A DNA stretch of 64,000 nt from Candidatus Aminicenantota bacterium (GTDB lineage: Bacteria; Acidobacteriota; Aminicenantia; Aminicenantales; Saccharicenantaceae). The notes beneath the pieces were generated by a model. The model did no database searches. It was not told the DNA's origin and worked only from the letters and a program-made list of their open reading frames with translations. The position numbers and the translations under genes are program-made. Each line of letters opens with the position of its first letter. Within the stretch, counting starts at the first letter, position 1. Positions 42,674 through 51,067 of the stretch are shown here, piece after piece. The stretch covers positions 1 through 64,000 of the forward strand of contig JAGNLW010000004.1 in NCBI GenBank assembly GCA_017999365.1, in the 5' to 3' direction.

Positions 42674-43953
42674 GGCTCCTCATCCGGGGCGGGCGGGTCG
42701 TCGACCCGGCGTCGGGCCTCGACGCGGTGGAGGACGTCCTGGTCGAGGACGGCCGCGTCGCCTCCGTCGGAGGGACGGCCGCCGTCCGCCCGGACCGGAC
42801 CGTCGAGGCGGCCGGGCTCGTCGTCGTGCCCGGGCTCATCGACCTCCATGTCCACCTCCGCGAGCCGGGCTTCGAGGCCAAGGAGACGGTCCTGACGGGC
42901 CTGCGGGCGGCCGTCCGCGGCGGCTTCACGGCCCTCTGCGCCATGCCCAACACCGATCCCGTGAACGACGCCCCCGAGGTCACGGAGCGGGTCCTGACCG
43001 CGGCCCGGCGGGCCGGGTTGGCCCGGGTCCTGCCCATCGCGGCGGTCACCCGGGGCTCGAAGGGCGCGGAGCTCGTCGACATGCCGGCCCTCGTCGCGGC
43101 CGGGGCCGTGGCCTTCTCGGACGACGGCCGGCCCGTGACCGACAGCCGCCTCATGAGACGGGCCCTCGTCGCGGCGGCCGCCGCCGGCGCGTTCGTCGTC
43201 GACCACTGCGAGGACCGGGCCCTGTTCGAGGGCGGGGCCGTCAACGAAGGCGCCGCGGCCGACCGCCTGGGCCTGCCGGGCATACCGGCCGCCGCCGAGG
43301 ACATCATGGTCGCCCGGGACATCGTCCTGGCCGAGGCCGCCGGGGCGCCCGTCCACATCGCCCACCTGTCGACGGCGGGCGGCGTCCGCATGGTCCGCGA
43401 AGCGAAGGCCCGGGGCGTCCGGGTCACGGCCGAGGCCACGCCCCATCACCTCCTCCTCGCGGACGAGGACATCCCCGGCCCCGACCCCGATTTCAAGATG
43501 AACCCGCCGCTGCGCTCCCGGGCCGACGTGGCCGCCCTCGTCGAGGGCTTGAGAACGGGGACGATCGACGTCCTGGCCACCGATCACGCGCCCCACACGC
43601 CGGCGGAGAAAGCCCGTCCCTTCGCCGAGGCGCCGTTCGGCATCGTCGGCCTCGAGACGGCCGTGCCGCTCTTCCTCGACCGGCTCGTCCGGCCGGGGAT
43701 CCTGTCCCTGCCGCGGCTCGTCGAGCTCCTCTCGACCGCCCCGGCCCGCCTGCTCGGCCTCGCGGCGAAGGGGCGGATCGCCCCGGGCGCCGACGCCGAC
43801 CTGACCCTGCTCGACCTCGACCTCGAGACCGTTGTCGACCGCGGACGGTTCGAGTCCAAGGGCCGCAACACCCCGTTCCACGGTTGGCGGCTCCGGGGCG
43901 GCCCGGTCATGACCATCGTCGGCGGGCGCGTCGCCTACCCCTTCGAGCCATGA
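42670..43953 (+). CDS. pyrC: Dihydroorotase (PyrC)
   Basis: A 427-residue amidohydrolase that closes carbamoyl-aspartate to dihydroorotate in pyrimidine synthesis. Metal motifs are DLHVHLREPG near residue 58, HCED, HIAHLST and DVLATDHAPH, and the catalytic Asp lies in the last motif. NTDPV follows the carboxylated-Lys region (EAKETVLTG is replaced by a Lys at the first KE). The GTG at 42670 forms GTGA with the pyrR stop. Its stop overlaps rnc as ATGA. Confidence 0.94.
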   Translation: MRLLIRGGRVVDPASGLDAVEDVLVEDGRVASVGGTAAVRPDRTVEAAGLVVVPGLIDLHVHLREPGFEAKETVLTGLRAAVRGGFTALCAMPNTDPVNDAPEVTERVLTAARRAGLARVLPIAAVTRGSKGAELVDMPALVAAGAVAFSDDGRPVTDSRLMRRALVAAAAAGAFVVDHCEDRALFEGGAVNEGAAADRLGLPGIPAAAEDIMVARDIVLAEAAGAPVHIAHLSTAGGVRMVREAKARGVRVTAEATPHHLLLADEDIPGPDPDFKMNPPLRSRADVAALVEGLRTGTIDVLATDHAPHTPAEKARPFAEAPFGIVGLETAVPLFLDRLVRPGILSLPRLVELLSTAPARLLGLAAKGRIAPGADADLTLLDLDLETVVDRGRFESKGRNTPFHGWRLRGGPVMTIVGGRVAYPFEP

Positions 43954-44717
43954 AGACCGAAGAGAAGGCCCTGGACCGGGTGGAGAAGGCCGTCGGCCAC
44001 GCGTTCCGGGACCGGGCCCTGCTCCTGCGGGCCCTGACCCACAGCTCCCACGCCTACGAGTGCGATCCCGAGGCCCCGGAGGACAACGAGGTCCTGGAAT
44101 TCCTGGGCGATTCGGTCGTCGGCCTCGTCGCGGCCGAGTTCGCCCTGGCCGCTTTCCCCGGCCGGAACGAGGGCGAGCTGTCGAAGCTCAAGGCCTCGGC
44201 GACAAGCACGTTGGCCCTGGCCAGGCTGGCCCGGGAGATCAAGCTGGAGAAGGCCATCCGCCTCGGGCGGGGCGAGGACAGGAGCGGCGGCCGCAAAAAG
44301 GTCTCCATCCTGGCCGGATCGTTCGAGGCCCTGACAGGAGCCGTCTACCTCGACGGCGGTTTCGAAGCCGCCCGGGCCTTCCTGCGCCCCCTCCTCGGCG
44401 CCTCGCTGAAGGGCGTCCGGACCGAGACCCAGACCGTCAACAACTCCAAGTCCGCCCTCCAGGAGCTCTGTCAGAAGGAGGGCCTCGGCGTGCCGGCCTA
44501 CGGCCTCGTCTCCGAGAAGGGCCCGGCCCACGACCGGGCCTTCACCGTCGAGGTCCGTCTCGGGGGGGAGGTCCTGGCCAAGGCCAAGGGACCGTCCAAA
44601 AAGAGCGCCGAGCAGGCGGCCGCGGGGAAGGTCCTCAAAGCCCGCTTCGGACGCCGGCTCAAGAAGCTCTCGGACGAGGCCTTCGTCATCGAAGCCGACG
44701 ACTTCGACCGGTCCTGA
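43950..44717 (+). CDS. rnc: Ribonuclease III
   Basis: A 255-residue double-strand-specific RNase. The catalytic domain has the signature NEVLEFLGDSVVGL (Glu and Asp ligands) and the second acidic region EALTGAVYLDGG. The double-stranded RNA binding domain covers about 180-245 (KSALQELCQKEG, then VLAKAKGPSKKSAEQAAAGKV). It processes rRNA and mRNA. The start forms ATGA with the pyrC stop, so pyrR, pyrC and rnc are probably one unit. Confidence 0.96.
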   Translation: MKTEEKALDRVEKAVGHAFRDRALLLRALTHSSHAYECDPEAPEDNEVLEFLGDSVVGLVAAEFALAAFPGRNEGELSKLKASATSTLALARLAREIKLEKAIRLGRGEDRSGGRKKVSILAGSFEALTGAVYLDGGFEAARAFLRPLLGASLKGVRTETQTVNNSKSALQELCQKEGLGVPAYGLVSEKGPAHDRAFTVEVRLGGEVLAKAKGPSKKSAEQAAAGKVLKARFGRRLKKLSDEAFVIEADDFDRS

Positions 44718-44744
44718 GGCGCGGTCCCCCCGTCCCCGGCCCGC

Positions 44745-45758
44745 TCAGGGCCCCATCAGCACCGCGACCGGCCGCAGCGCGGGCACGTTCTGGCAGACGA
44801 TCTTGATCATCGCCGTCAGCGGCACGGACAGGATCATGCCCGGGATGCCCCACAGCCAGCCCCAGAAGAGCAGGGAGAAGAAGACCAGGAGCGGGCTCAG
44901 GCCGAGGCCCTTGCCCATGATCCGGGGCTCGATGATGTTCCCGAGGACCATGTCCAGGCCGTTGGTGACGACCAGGATCCAGAACGGCGTCCAGAAGGTC
45001 CCGAACTGGAAGAAGGCGAAACCGACGCGCAGGACGGTGGCGATGAACGAGCCGATGTTGGGGATGTAGTTGAGCAGGAAGGCCAGCAGCCCGAACAGGG
45101 CCGCGAAATCGACGCCGAAGAGGGCCAGCACGACCCAGACCATGATCCCGTTGGCCAGGCTGACGAGGGTCTTGATGACCAGGTATTTCCGGATCTGGGC
45201 GTTGATGGCTTCGACCACGCCGGCCACCCGGCCGGCGCTCGGGCCGTCGAGGGCCCGGGCCAGCTTGGCCGCCGCCCGGCCCCGGCCGGCGACGATGAAG
45301 ACGAGGAAGACGAAGACCAGGAGGAGCTTGCCGATGACGCCAAAGAAGGGCCCGATGGCTTTGAGAAGGAAGGCCCCGAGCCGGTCGAAATCCAGCCCGG
45401 CCAGGGCGGCCGAGAGATCGACCTTGAAGGGGCCGAAGCCGCTCTCCAGGAACCGGGCGACCTGGCCGAGGCGGTCCTGGTATTTCGGCAGTTCGGCCAC
45501 GAAGGCCTTGCCGCTGGAATAGGCCAGGACGCCGAGGAGATAGAGGACGACGAACATCAGGCACAGGACGATGAGCACGGCCCCCGGCCGCGGCCAGCGG
45601 CAGCGCGTCAGCAGGGTCAGCGCGGGATCGACGATGTAGGACAGGAAGACGGCCAGGATGAAGGGGATGAGGACGGGCCGGGCCAGCTTGAGGAAGACGC
45701 CGGCGACGAACAGGGCCACCAGGGCCAGGGCCACCCTAAGGAACTTCTTGTCGTCCAC
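44745..45758 (-). CDS. AI-2E family (PerM/TqsA-like) membrane transporter
   Basis: A 337-residue membrane protein with about seven or eight segments. The family core is visible: a first pair of segments with PFILAVFLSYIVDPAL, a long cytosolic part, then LALFGVDFAALFGLLAFLLNYIPNIGSFIATV and the last segments. Members export or import small molecules such as AI-2, and some act as Na+/H+ antiporters. It starts with GTG. It is 21 bp after the DUF6599-like gene and may be co-transcribed with it. Confidence 0.88.
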   Translation of the reverse strand: MDDKKFLRVALALVALFVAGVFLKLARPVLIPFILAVFLSYIVDPALTLLTRCRWPRPGAVLIVLCLMFVVLYLLGVLAYSSGKAFVAELPKYQDRLGQVARFLESGFGPFKVDLSAALAGLDFDRLGAFLLKAIGPFFGVIGKLLLVFVFLVFIVAGRGRAAAKLARALDGPSAGRVAGVVEAINAQIRKYLVIKTLVSLANGIMVWVVLALFGVDFAALFGLLAFLLNYIPNIGSFIATVLRVGFAFFQFGTFWTPFWILVVTNGLDMVLGNIIEPRIMGKGLGLSPLLVFFSLLFWGWLWGIPGMILSVPLTAMIKIVCQNVPALRPVAVLMGP

Positions 45759-45779
45759 GTCCCTCCCGGATCGTCCCGT

Positions 45780-46715
45780 TCACTTCGACGGGGGCAGGGC
45801 TTTCAGGGCCGCCGCCAGGGCCCCGAGGAGCTTCTCCCCCGCCGCCTCGGACCCGTCCGGGACGCGCATGGCCCCGCAGAGGACGCCGCCGACGCGGGCG
45901 ATGAACAGGCTCTGTCCGAAGCGGTTCCTGACCTTGTGCCAGTCCCCGGCCTTGGCGGCCTCCTGCTTGTCGGCCGCCAGGGCTTCGAGCAGCCGGGCCA
46001 GGGCCGCCTCGGCCTCGGCCTCGCCGCCCATGTCGATGAAGAACCCCTCCAGGTCCGGGCCGTCGCCGCGATAGGCGGCCACGTAGCCGTCGCGGAGGAA
46101 GGCATAGCCCATGACGTTGGACTTGATGTACTTCTCGCTGCGGGCGACCAGGCCCTCGGCCGGGAAGGCCCGGACGAGCCGGGGCAGGCCGGGGCCCGGG
46201 CCGATGGCCTTGGCGATGGCCGTCCCGAAGGCCTTGAGCGTCCTCCCCGTGTCCTCGCCCAGACCGAACGCGAGCAGCTTGACGTAGAAGCGGCCGGCCA
46301 GGAAGTTGAGGGATTCGCCTTCGAGGTAGTCGAGCTCGCCGACGCCCGACGGGGGGTTCTCCGGGTAGCGCTCGGAGCCGTAGATGCCGAAGGCGTTGAG
46401 CGGCCTGCCCATGTCGTAGATCTCGACCGTCAGGGTGGCCTTGGTCCCGGTTTTCTGGAGATCGGCGACGATGAGCTCGCGGAAGTCGTAGCTCAGATAG
46501 CTCTCGGCGGCCCCGTTGATGTACTCGAAGAGCGTCTCGGGGAAATAGGGCCGCGGCGCCTCCGACAGGGCCCAGCCCTCTAGCCGGGGCACGAGGGCGG
46601 CCAGCTCCGGGCTGGCCGGGCGCTCCTGGGCCGCGGCGGCACCCGCGACGAGGCCGCAGGCGGCCGCGAGGATGACGGCCAAAGCGATTTTATGGGGGGT
46701 TCCGGAAGTTCTCAT
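45780..46715 (-). CDS. Secreted DUF6599-like protein
   Basis: A 311-residue protein with a signal peptide (about 1-30). The mature part has LFEYINGAAESYLSYDFREL near residues 63-82, MGRPLNAFGIYGSER, and FVYKLLAFG-like segments, matching a widespread uncharacterised secreted family (DUF6599, named from memory). The ATG at 46715 has GGAGG 6 nt upstream; the GTG at 46730 is the alternative. The function is unknown. Confidence 0.78.
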   Translation of the reverse strand: MRTSGTPHKIALAVILAAACGLVAGAAAAQERPASPELAALVPRLEGWALSEAPRPYFPETLFEYINGAAESYLSYDFRELIVADLQKTGTKATLTVEIYDMGRPLNAFGIYGSERYPENPPSGVGELDYLEGESLNFLAGRFYVKLLAFGLGEDTGRTLKAFGTAIAKAIGPGPGLPRLVRAFPAEGLVARSEKYIKSNVMGYAFLRDGYVAAYRGDGPDLEGFFIDMGGEAEAEAALARLLEALAADKQEAAKAGDWHKVRNRFGQSLFIARVGGVLCGAMRVPDGSEAAGEKLLGALAAALKALPPSK

Positions 46716-46736
46716 GGTCGGCCTCCGCACGCGTTC

Positions 46737-46765
46737 AATATATAGGAGGGCCGGCGGCTTGGCAA
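46737..46765 (-). promoter_or_regulatory. Promoter for the DUF6599-like gene
   Basis: On the minus strand, TTGCCA (complement of 46760-46765) and TATATT (complement of 46737-46742) are separated by 17 bp, with a leader of about 15 nt. It is back to back with the promoter at 46790. Confidence 0.65.
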
Positions 46766-46789
46766 GCCGGTCGCGGCCGCCCGGCCCGT

Positions 46790-46818
46790 TTGACAGGTCG
46801 CCGGAAAAGCGACATCAT
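46790..46818 (+). promoter_or_regulatory. Promoter for the DUF362/radical SAM genes, close to the start
   Basis: TTGACA (46790-46795, perfect) and CATCAT (46813-46818, weak) are separated by 17 bp. The ATG at 46828 is only 9 nt after the -10, so the mRNA would be nearly leaderless. Confidence 0.5.
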
Positions 46819-46827
46819 GGGAACGGC

Positions 46828-47727
46828 ATGGCCGTGTCGCGCGTCGTCGTCGTCCGCAGCCCGCGGGCTTGGACCGCCGCGGGAGCGCCGGACCCGGCCG
46901 GCGTCGCCGCGATGCTCGGACGGGGCTTCGTCCGGCTCACCGGACGGGCCGACCCCGCCGCGGCCGTGGCTTCGCTCTTCTCCCCCGCCGACCGCGTCGG
47001 CATCAAGGTCAACGCCATCGGCGGCAAGGCCCTCAGCACCGGGCCCGAGGTCGCCCTGACCGTGGCGGCTTGGCTCCTCCAGGGCGGCGTGCCGGGCGCG
47101 AACATCGTCGTTTGGGACCGGACGTCGCGCGAGCTCCGCGACGCCGGCTACGCGGTCGGCGAAGGGAAGTACGGGATCCGGGTCCTCGGGACGGACGACC
47201 CCGACCAGGGCTACGGGCCCGATCTCGTCGCCCACCTCGGCGTCGGCAGCCTGTTCTCACGCATCCTGACCGGGGAGTGCACGGCTTCGATCAGCTTGGC
47301 CCTGCTCAAGGACCACGGCCTGGCCGGCCTCACGGCCGGCATGAAGAACTATTTCGGGGCCGTCCACAACCCGAACAAGTACCACGACGGCGGCTGCGAC
47401 CCTCACGTCGCCGAGGTCTTCGACGCCCCGCCCGTCAAGAGCCGCCACCGGCTGACCGTGCTCGACGCCTTGACCGTCCAGTACCACAAGGGACCCTCGT
47501 TCCATGCCCGCTGGGCGGCCAAGTACGGCGGCTTCGTCCTCGGCCTCGATCCGGTCGCCGTCGACAGCGTCGGCTGGTCGATCGTCGAAGGGCTCCGGGC
47601 CGAAGCCGGGCTGCCGTCCCTCGAGGCCGAAGGGCGCGCCCCGCGCTACCTGGCCACGGCCGCCCGGATGGGGCTGGGGACGGCCGATCCGGCCGCCATC
47701 GAGCGCGTCGAGGAGACGGTGACGTGA
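46828..47727 (+). CDS. DUF362 family protein
   Basis: A 299-residue protein without signal peptide. Family features are IKVNAIGGKALSTGPEVA, SLALLKDHGLAGLTAGMKNYFGAV near the middle, and FVLGLDPVAVDSVGW in the last third. Some DUF362 proteins carry 4Fe-4S ferredoxin motifs, but here only two isolated Cys residues occur, so no cluster is expected. The function of the family is unknown. Its stop overlaps the next start as GTGA, so it is coupled to the radical SAM gene. Confidence 0.88.
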   Translation: MAVSRVVVVRSPRAWTAAGAPDPAGVAAMLGRGFVRLTGRADPAAAVASLFSPADRVGIKVNAIGGKALSTGPEVALTVAAWLLQGGVPGANIVVWDRTSRELRDAGYAVGEGKYGIRVLGTDDPDQGYGPDLVAHLGVGSLFSRILTGECTASISLALLKDHGLAGLTAGMKNYFGAVHNPNKYHDGGCDPHVAEVFDAPPVKSRHRLTVLDALTVQYHKGPSFHARWAAKYGGFVLGLDPVAVDSVGWSIVEGLRAEAGLPSLEAEGRAPRYLATAARMGLGTADPAAIERVEETVT

Positions 47728-48845
47728 GGCGGCGGGCCTTTCTCCGCGGCGCGGCCGGGACCGGGCTGGCCCTCGGCGCCGGCCTGCCCTCGCTCTGCGC
47801 CCGCCTGGCGGCCGCCGCCCCGGCCGCCCGCCTCTCGCGCGTCGAGGCCCGGCACTACGTCAAGCTCCCCGACCGGGAGATCGAGTGCCGCCTCTGTCCC
47901 CGGCACTGCCGGCTCGGCGACAAGGAGCGCGGCTATTGCGGCGTCCGGGAGAACATCGGCGGCACGTATTACACGCTCGTCTACGGCAGGGTCTGCAGCC
48001 TCAACGTCGATCCCATCGAGAAGAAGCCGTTCTTCCATTTCCTGCCGGGCACGACGGCCCTGTCCCTGGCCACGGCCGGCTGCAACGTCAACTGCAAGTT
48101 CTGCCAGAACTGGGAGATCTCCCAGGCCCGGCCGGAGCAGATCGAGTCGATCGACCTGCCGCCCGCGGCCGCCGCGGCGCGGGCCGCCGCGGCCGGCTGT
48201 CCCTCCATCGCCTACACCTACAGCGAGCCGACCGTGTTCTTCGAATACATGGCCGACACGGCGATCGCCGCGCGCCGGCGCGGGGTCCGGAGCGTCGTCG
48301 TGACGGGCGGCCACATCGATCCCGAGCCCCTGGCCGAGCTCCTCGAGCTCGTCGACGCGGTCAAGGTCGACCTCAAGGGCTTCACCCAGGACTTCTACGC
48401 CTCCTTCGTCCGCGGCGACCTCGAGCCCGTCCTCCGGACCATTCGGACCGTGGCCAAGTCCAAGGCCTGGCTCGAGATCGTCTACCTCGTCATCCCCACC
48501 CTGAACGACCGGATGGACAAGGTCCGCGAGATGGCCCGCTGGGTCAGGGACGAAGCCGGCCCGGGCGTCCCCCTGCATTTCTCCCGCTTCCAGCCGATGT
48601 ACCTCCTCCGCAACCTGCCCCCGACGCCGGTCTCGACGCTGGAGGAGGCGCGGCGCACGGCCCTGGCCGAGGGCCTGAAGCACGTCTATGTCGGCAACGT
48701 CCCCGGTCACGAGGCCGAGGACACGCTCTGCCCCGGCTGCGGGGCCGCGGTCATCGCCCGGACGGGCTACCGGATCGACGCCTTCCGCCTCAAGAAGGGT
48801 ACCTGCGAACGATGCGGGACAGCCATCCCCGGCGTCTGGACCTGA
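47724..48845 (+). CDS. AmrS-like radical SAM enzyme with Tat-type signal
   Basis: A 373-residue protein from the GTG at 47724. The N-terminus is a Tat signal: RRRAFLRG followed by a Gly/Ala/Leu hydrophobic stretch to about residue 28. The radical SAM motif CNVNCKFC has Cys120, Cys124 and Cys127. Further Cys pairs at 55, 58, 62 and 72 (CRLCPRHC, then CGVREN) and a C-terminal zinc-ribbon-like pair (CPGCG and CERCG) are typical of the AmmeMemoRadiSam radical SAM family. No AMMECR1 or Memo gene is nearby. The product is unknown. A radical SAM protein with an export signal is odd. Confidence 0.88.
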   Translation: MRRRAFLRGAAGTGLALGAGLPSLCARLAAAAPAARLSRVEARHYVKLPDREIECRLCPRHCRLGDKERGYCGVRENIGGTYYTLVYGRVCSLNVDPIEKKPFFHFLPGTTALSLATAGCNVNCKFCQNWEISQARPEQIESIDLPPAAAAARAAAAGCPSIAYTYSEPTVFFEYMADTAIAARRRGVRSVVVTGGHIDPEPLAELLELVDAVKVDLKGFTQDFYASFVRGDLEPVLRTIRTVAKSKAWLEIVYLVIPTLNDRMDKVREMARWVRDEAGPGVPLHFSRFQPMYLLRNLPPTPVSTLEEARRTALAEGLKHVYVGNVPGHEAEDTLCPGCGAAVIARTGYRIDAFRLKKGTCERCGTAIPGVWT

Positions 48846-50995
48846 GGCCGGGCCTGCCGGCCTTCCTGCTGGGCTTTCTGGCCGCGTCCCTCCAGATTTA
48901 TCTCCTGCGGGAGTTCGCCGCCGCCTTCACCGGGAACGAGCTGACCTTCGGCCTCGTCCTCGGGTCCTGGCTGCTGTGGGGAGGGATCGGCAGCCTCGTC
49001 CGCCCGGCCCGGCCGTCGGCCGACGCGCCGGCGCGCCTGGCCCGGCTCTACGGAGCGGCCATCGTCCTCTTCTACGCCGCCCTCGCGCTCCTGCGGTTCT
49101 CGCACAAGCTCATGGGGCTCCTGCCCTCCGAAACCGCCGGGCTGGCCGCCGCCTTCGGCTTCGCCCTCGCCCTCACCGGCGTCCTGAGCTTCCCGCTCGG
49201 CCGGGCCTTCGTCCTCAACGCCCGGCTCGCGGACGGCGACGCGGCCAAGACCTACGTCCGCGAATCGGCCGGAGCGGCGGCGGCCGGGGTGGCCGTCCAG
49301 CTCCTCCTCGTCCCGCGCCTCACCAACTGGCAGGGCGCCGCCGCGGCGGGGGGGGCCGCCGCCTTGACGGCGCTCCTGGCCCTGAGGCCGCGGCGCGCCG
49401 CGGCGCCGCTCGCGGCCGCCCTGGCCCTGTCGGCCGGCCTGGTCCTGGCCGACCGCCCGGCCCTGGAAGCCGTCTGGCGGCCGTTCGAGTTCGTCGAGGC
49501 CGAGGACTCGCCCTACGGCCAGCTCGTCGTCGTCCGCGCGGCGGACCAGATGACGCTCTACGACAACGGCTTGGCCGTCTTCAGCCGCCCCGATCCCGGG
49601 GCCGCCGAGGACACCGTCCACTTCGCCCTGCTCCAGCGCGAGACGGCCGGCCGGGTCCTGCTCATCGGCGGCGCGGCCGGCGGCGCGGTCGAGGAGATCC
49701 TCAAATACCCGGGGGCGACGGTCGACGGCGTCGAGCTCGATCCGGCCGTCATCCGTCTGTCCCGGCGTCACCTGCCCGCGGCGGCCGTTGCGGCCCTCGA
49801 CGGTCCCCGCGTCCGTCTCTTCGCGCGGGACGGACGCAGCTTTCTCGAACGGGCCGCCGGGCCTTACGACGCCGTCCTCGTCGCCCTGCCCGACCCGGCC
49901 ACGACCCAGATCAACCGCTACTACACACGCGAGTTCTTTGCCGCCGTCAGGGCCAAGCTCGTTCCCGGCGGCGTGCTCGGTTTCACTCTGACCGGAGGCG
50001 AGAACTACGTCGGGGCGGCGGCCGCCCGGCTGCTGGCCTCGGTCGTCCGGGCCTTGGAGGAGGTCTTCCCCGGCGGCGTCCGCCTCGTCCCCGGGGACAG
50101 GGTCGTCGTACTGGCTTCGGACGGCCCTCTCACCGTCGACGCCGCGACGCTTTCGGCCCGGCTGGACCGGCTCGGTCTCCAGACGAGGCACGTCAGCCCC
50201 GCCATGTTGCCGTTCCGGCTCGATCCCGGACGCGTCGAGCGCCTGGAAAAGACCCTGGCGTCCGCGGGCCGGGAGGCCCGCGCCAACCGGGACCTCGTCC
50301 CGGTCAGCACGTACTTCCAGGCTCAGCTTTGGGCCAGCCAGTTCGCGGGCCCCGGCCGGGGCCTCGTCGACGCGGCGGCCGAGGCCGGTCCCTTTTGGCT
50401 CCTGGATCTGCCTCTGATCGCCGCGGCCGTCGTCCTCCTGGTCCTGGCCTCGGTCTGGAGAGGGTCGCCGGTCCGGTCCCTCGTCCCCGTCGCTGTCATG
50501 GGCTTCACGACCATCGTCGTCGAGGTGGCCCTGCTCATCGCCTTCCAGGCCAACTTCGGCTACGTCTACGGCAAGGTCCCCCTCCTGCTGGCCGCCTTCA
50601 TGGCCGGGCTCGTCGCCGGCGGGGCGCTCGGACGGCGCCGGAAACGGTCGGGGCGGGCCGACCTCGCGCTCGTCCAGGCCGGCTTCGTCCTCCTGCTCGC
50701 CGCGACCTACGCGACCCTGCGCGGCGCCGGCGGCGAGGCCCTGCCGTTCGTCCTGCTCGGCCTGTTCGGCCTGCTCGGCGGTTATCTGTTCGTCAGCGCC
50801 AACCGGCTCGTGATGCAGAGCCGGCCGCACCCGGGCCTCGCCTATGGCATCGACCTCGCGGCCTCGTTCGCCGGGGCGGTCCTGGCCGCCGCGCTGCTCA
50901 TCCCGCTCTTCGGGATGCCGGCCCTGGTCCTGCGGCTGGCCGTCCTCAACGCCCTCTGCGGCCTCTACCTCCTCGTCCTGGGCCGCACGGCCTGA
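48812..50995 (+). CDS. Membrane protein with spermidine-synthase-like domain
   Basis: A 727-residue protein overlapping the radical SAM gene by 34 nt. The first 200 residues hold about six membrane segments. Residues around 215-440 form a Rossmann-type SAM/aminopropyl-transferase domain: LLIGGAAGGAVEEIL, VDGVELDPAVI, and VLVALPDPATTQINRYY. Polyamine synthases have GGGDGG and DSSDP here, so catalytic residues differ. The last third again has about six segments. Such fused proteins are widespread and mostly uncharacterised. It is coupled to the DUF362 and radical SAM genes. Confidence 0.85.
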   Translation: MRDSHPRRLDLRPGLPAFLLGFLAASLQIYLLREFAAAFTGNELTFGLVLGSWLLWGGIGSLVRPARPSADAPARLARLYGAAIVLFYAALALLRFSHKLMGLLPSETAGLAAAFGFALALTGVLSFPLGRAFVLNARLADGDAAKTYVRESAGAAAAGVAVQLLLVPRLTNWQGAAAAGGAAALTALLALRPRRAAAPLAAALALSAGLVLADRPALEAVWRPFEFVEAEDSPYGQLVVVRAADQMTLYDNGLAVFSRPDPGAAEDTVHFALLQRETAGRVLLIGGAAGGAVEEILKYPGATVDGVELDPAVIRLSRRHLPAAAVAALDGPRVRLFARDGRSFLERAAGPYDAVLVALPDPATTQINRYYTREFFAAVRAKLVPGGVLGFTLTGGENYVGAAAARLLASVVRALEEVFPGGVRLVPGDRVVVLASDGPLTVDAATLSARLDRLGLQTRHVSPAMLPFRLDPGRVERLEKTLASAGREARANRDLVPVSTYFQAQLWASQFAGPGRGLVDAAAEAGPFWLLDLPLIAAAVVLLVLASVWRGSPVRSLVPVAVMGFTTIVVEVALLIAFQANFGYVYGKVPLLLAAFMAGLVAGGALGRRRKRSGRADLALVQAGFVLLLAATYATLRGAGGEALPFVLLGLFGLLGGYLFVSANRLVMQSRPHPGLAYGIDLAASFAGAVLAAALLIPLFGMPALVLRLAVLNALCGLYLLVLGRTA

Positions 50996-51039
50996 GGGCG
51001 CCCGGCCCGGGGCGGGAACTTTTCGGGAAGTCCGGAGAT

Positions 51040-51050
51040 TATAATATAAT
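51040..51050 (+). promoter_or_regulatory. Double -10 promoter for the TonB-like gene
   Basis: Two overlapping TATAAT boxes lie at 51040-51045 and 51045-51050. No good -35 is seen (AACTTT or TTCGGG at the right distance). The leader is about 15 nt with GGAG before the GTG at 51068. Confidence 0.5.
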
Positions 51051-51067
51051 AGCCGTTCGGAGCGACC

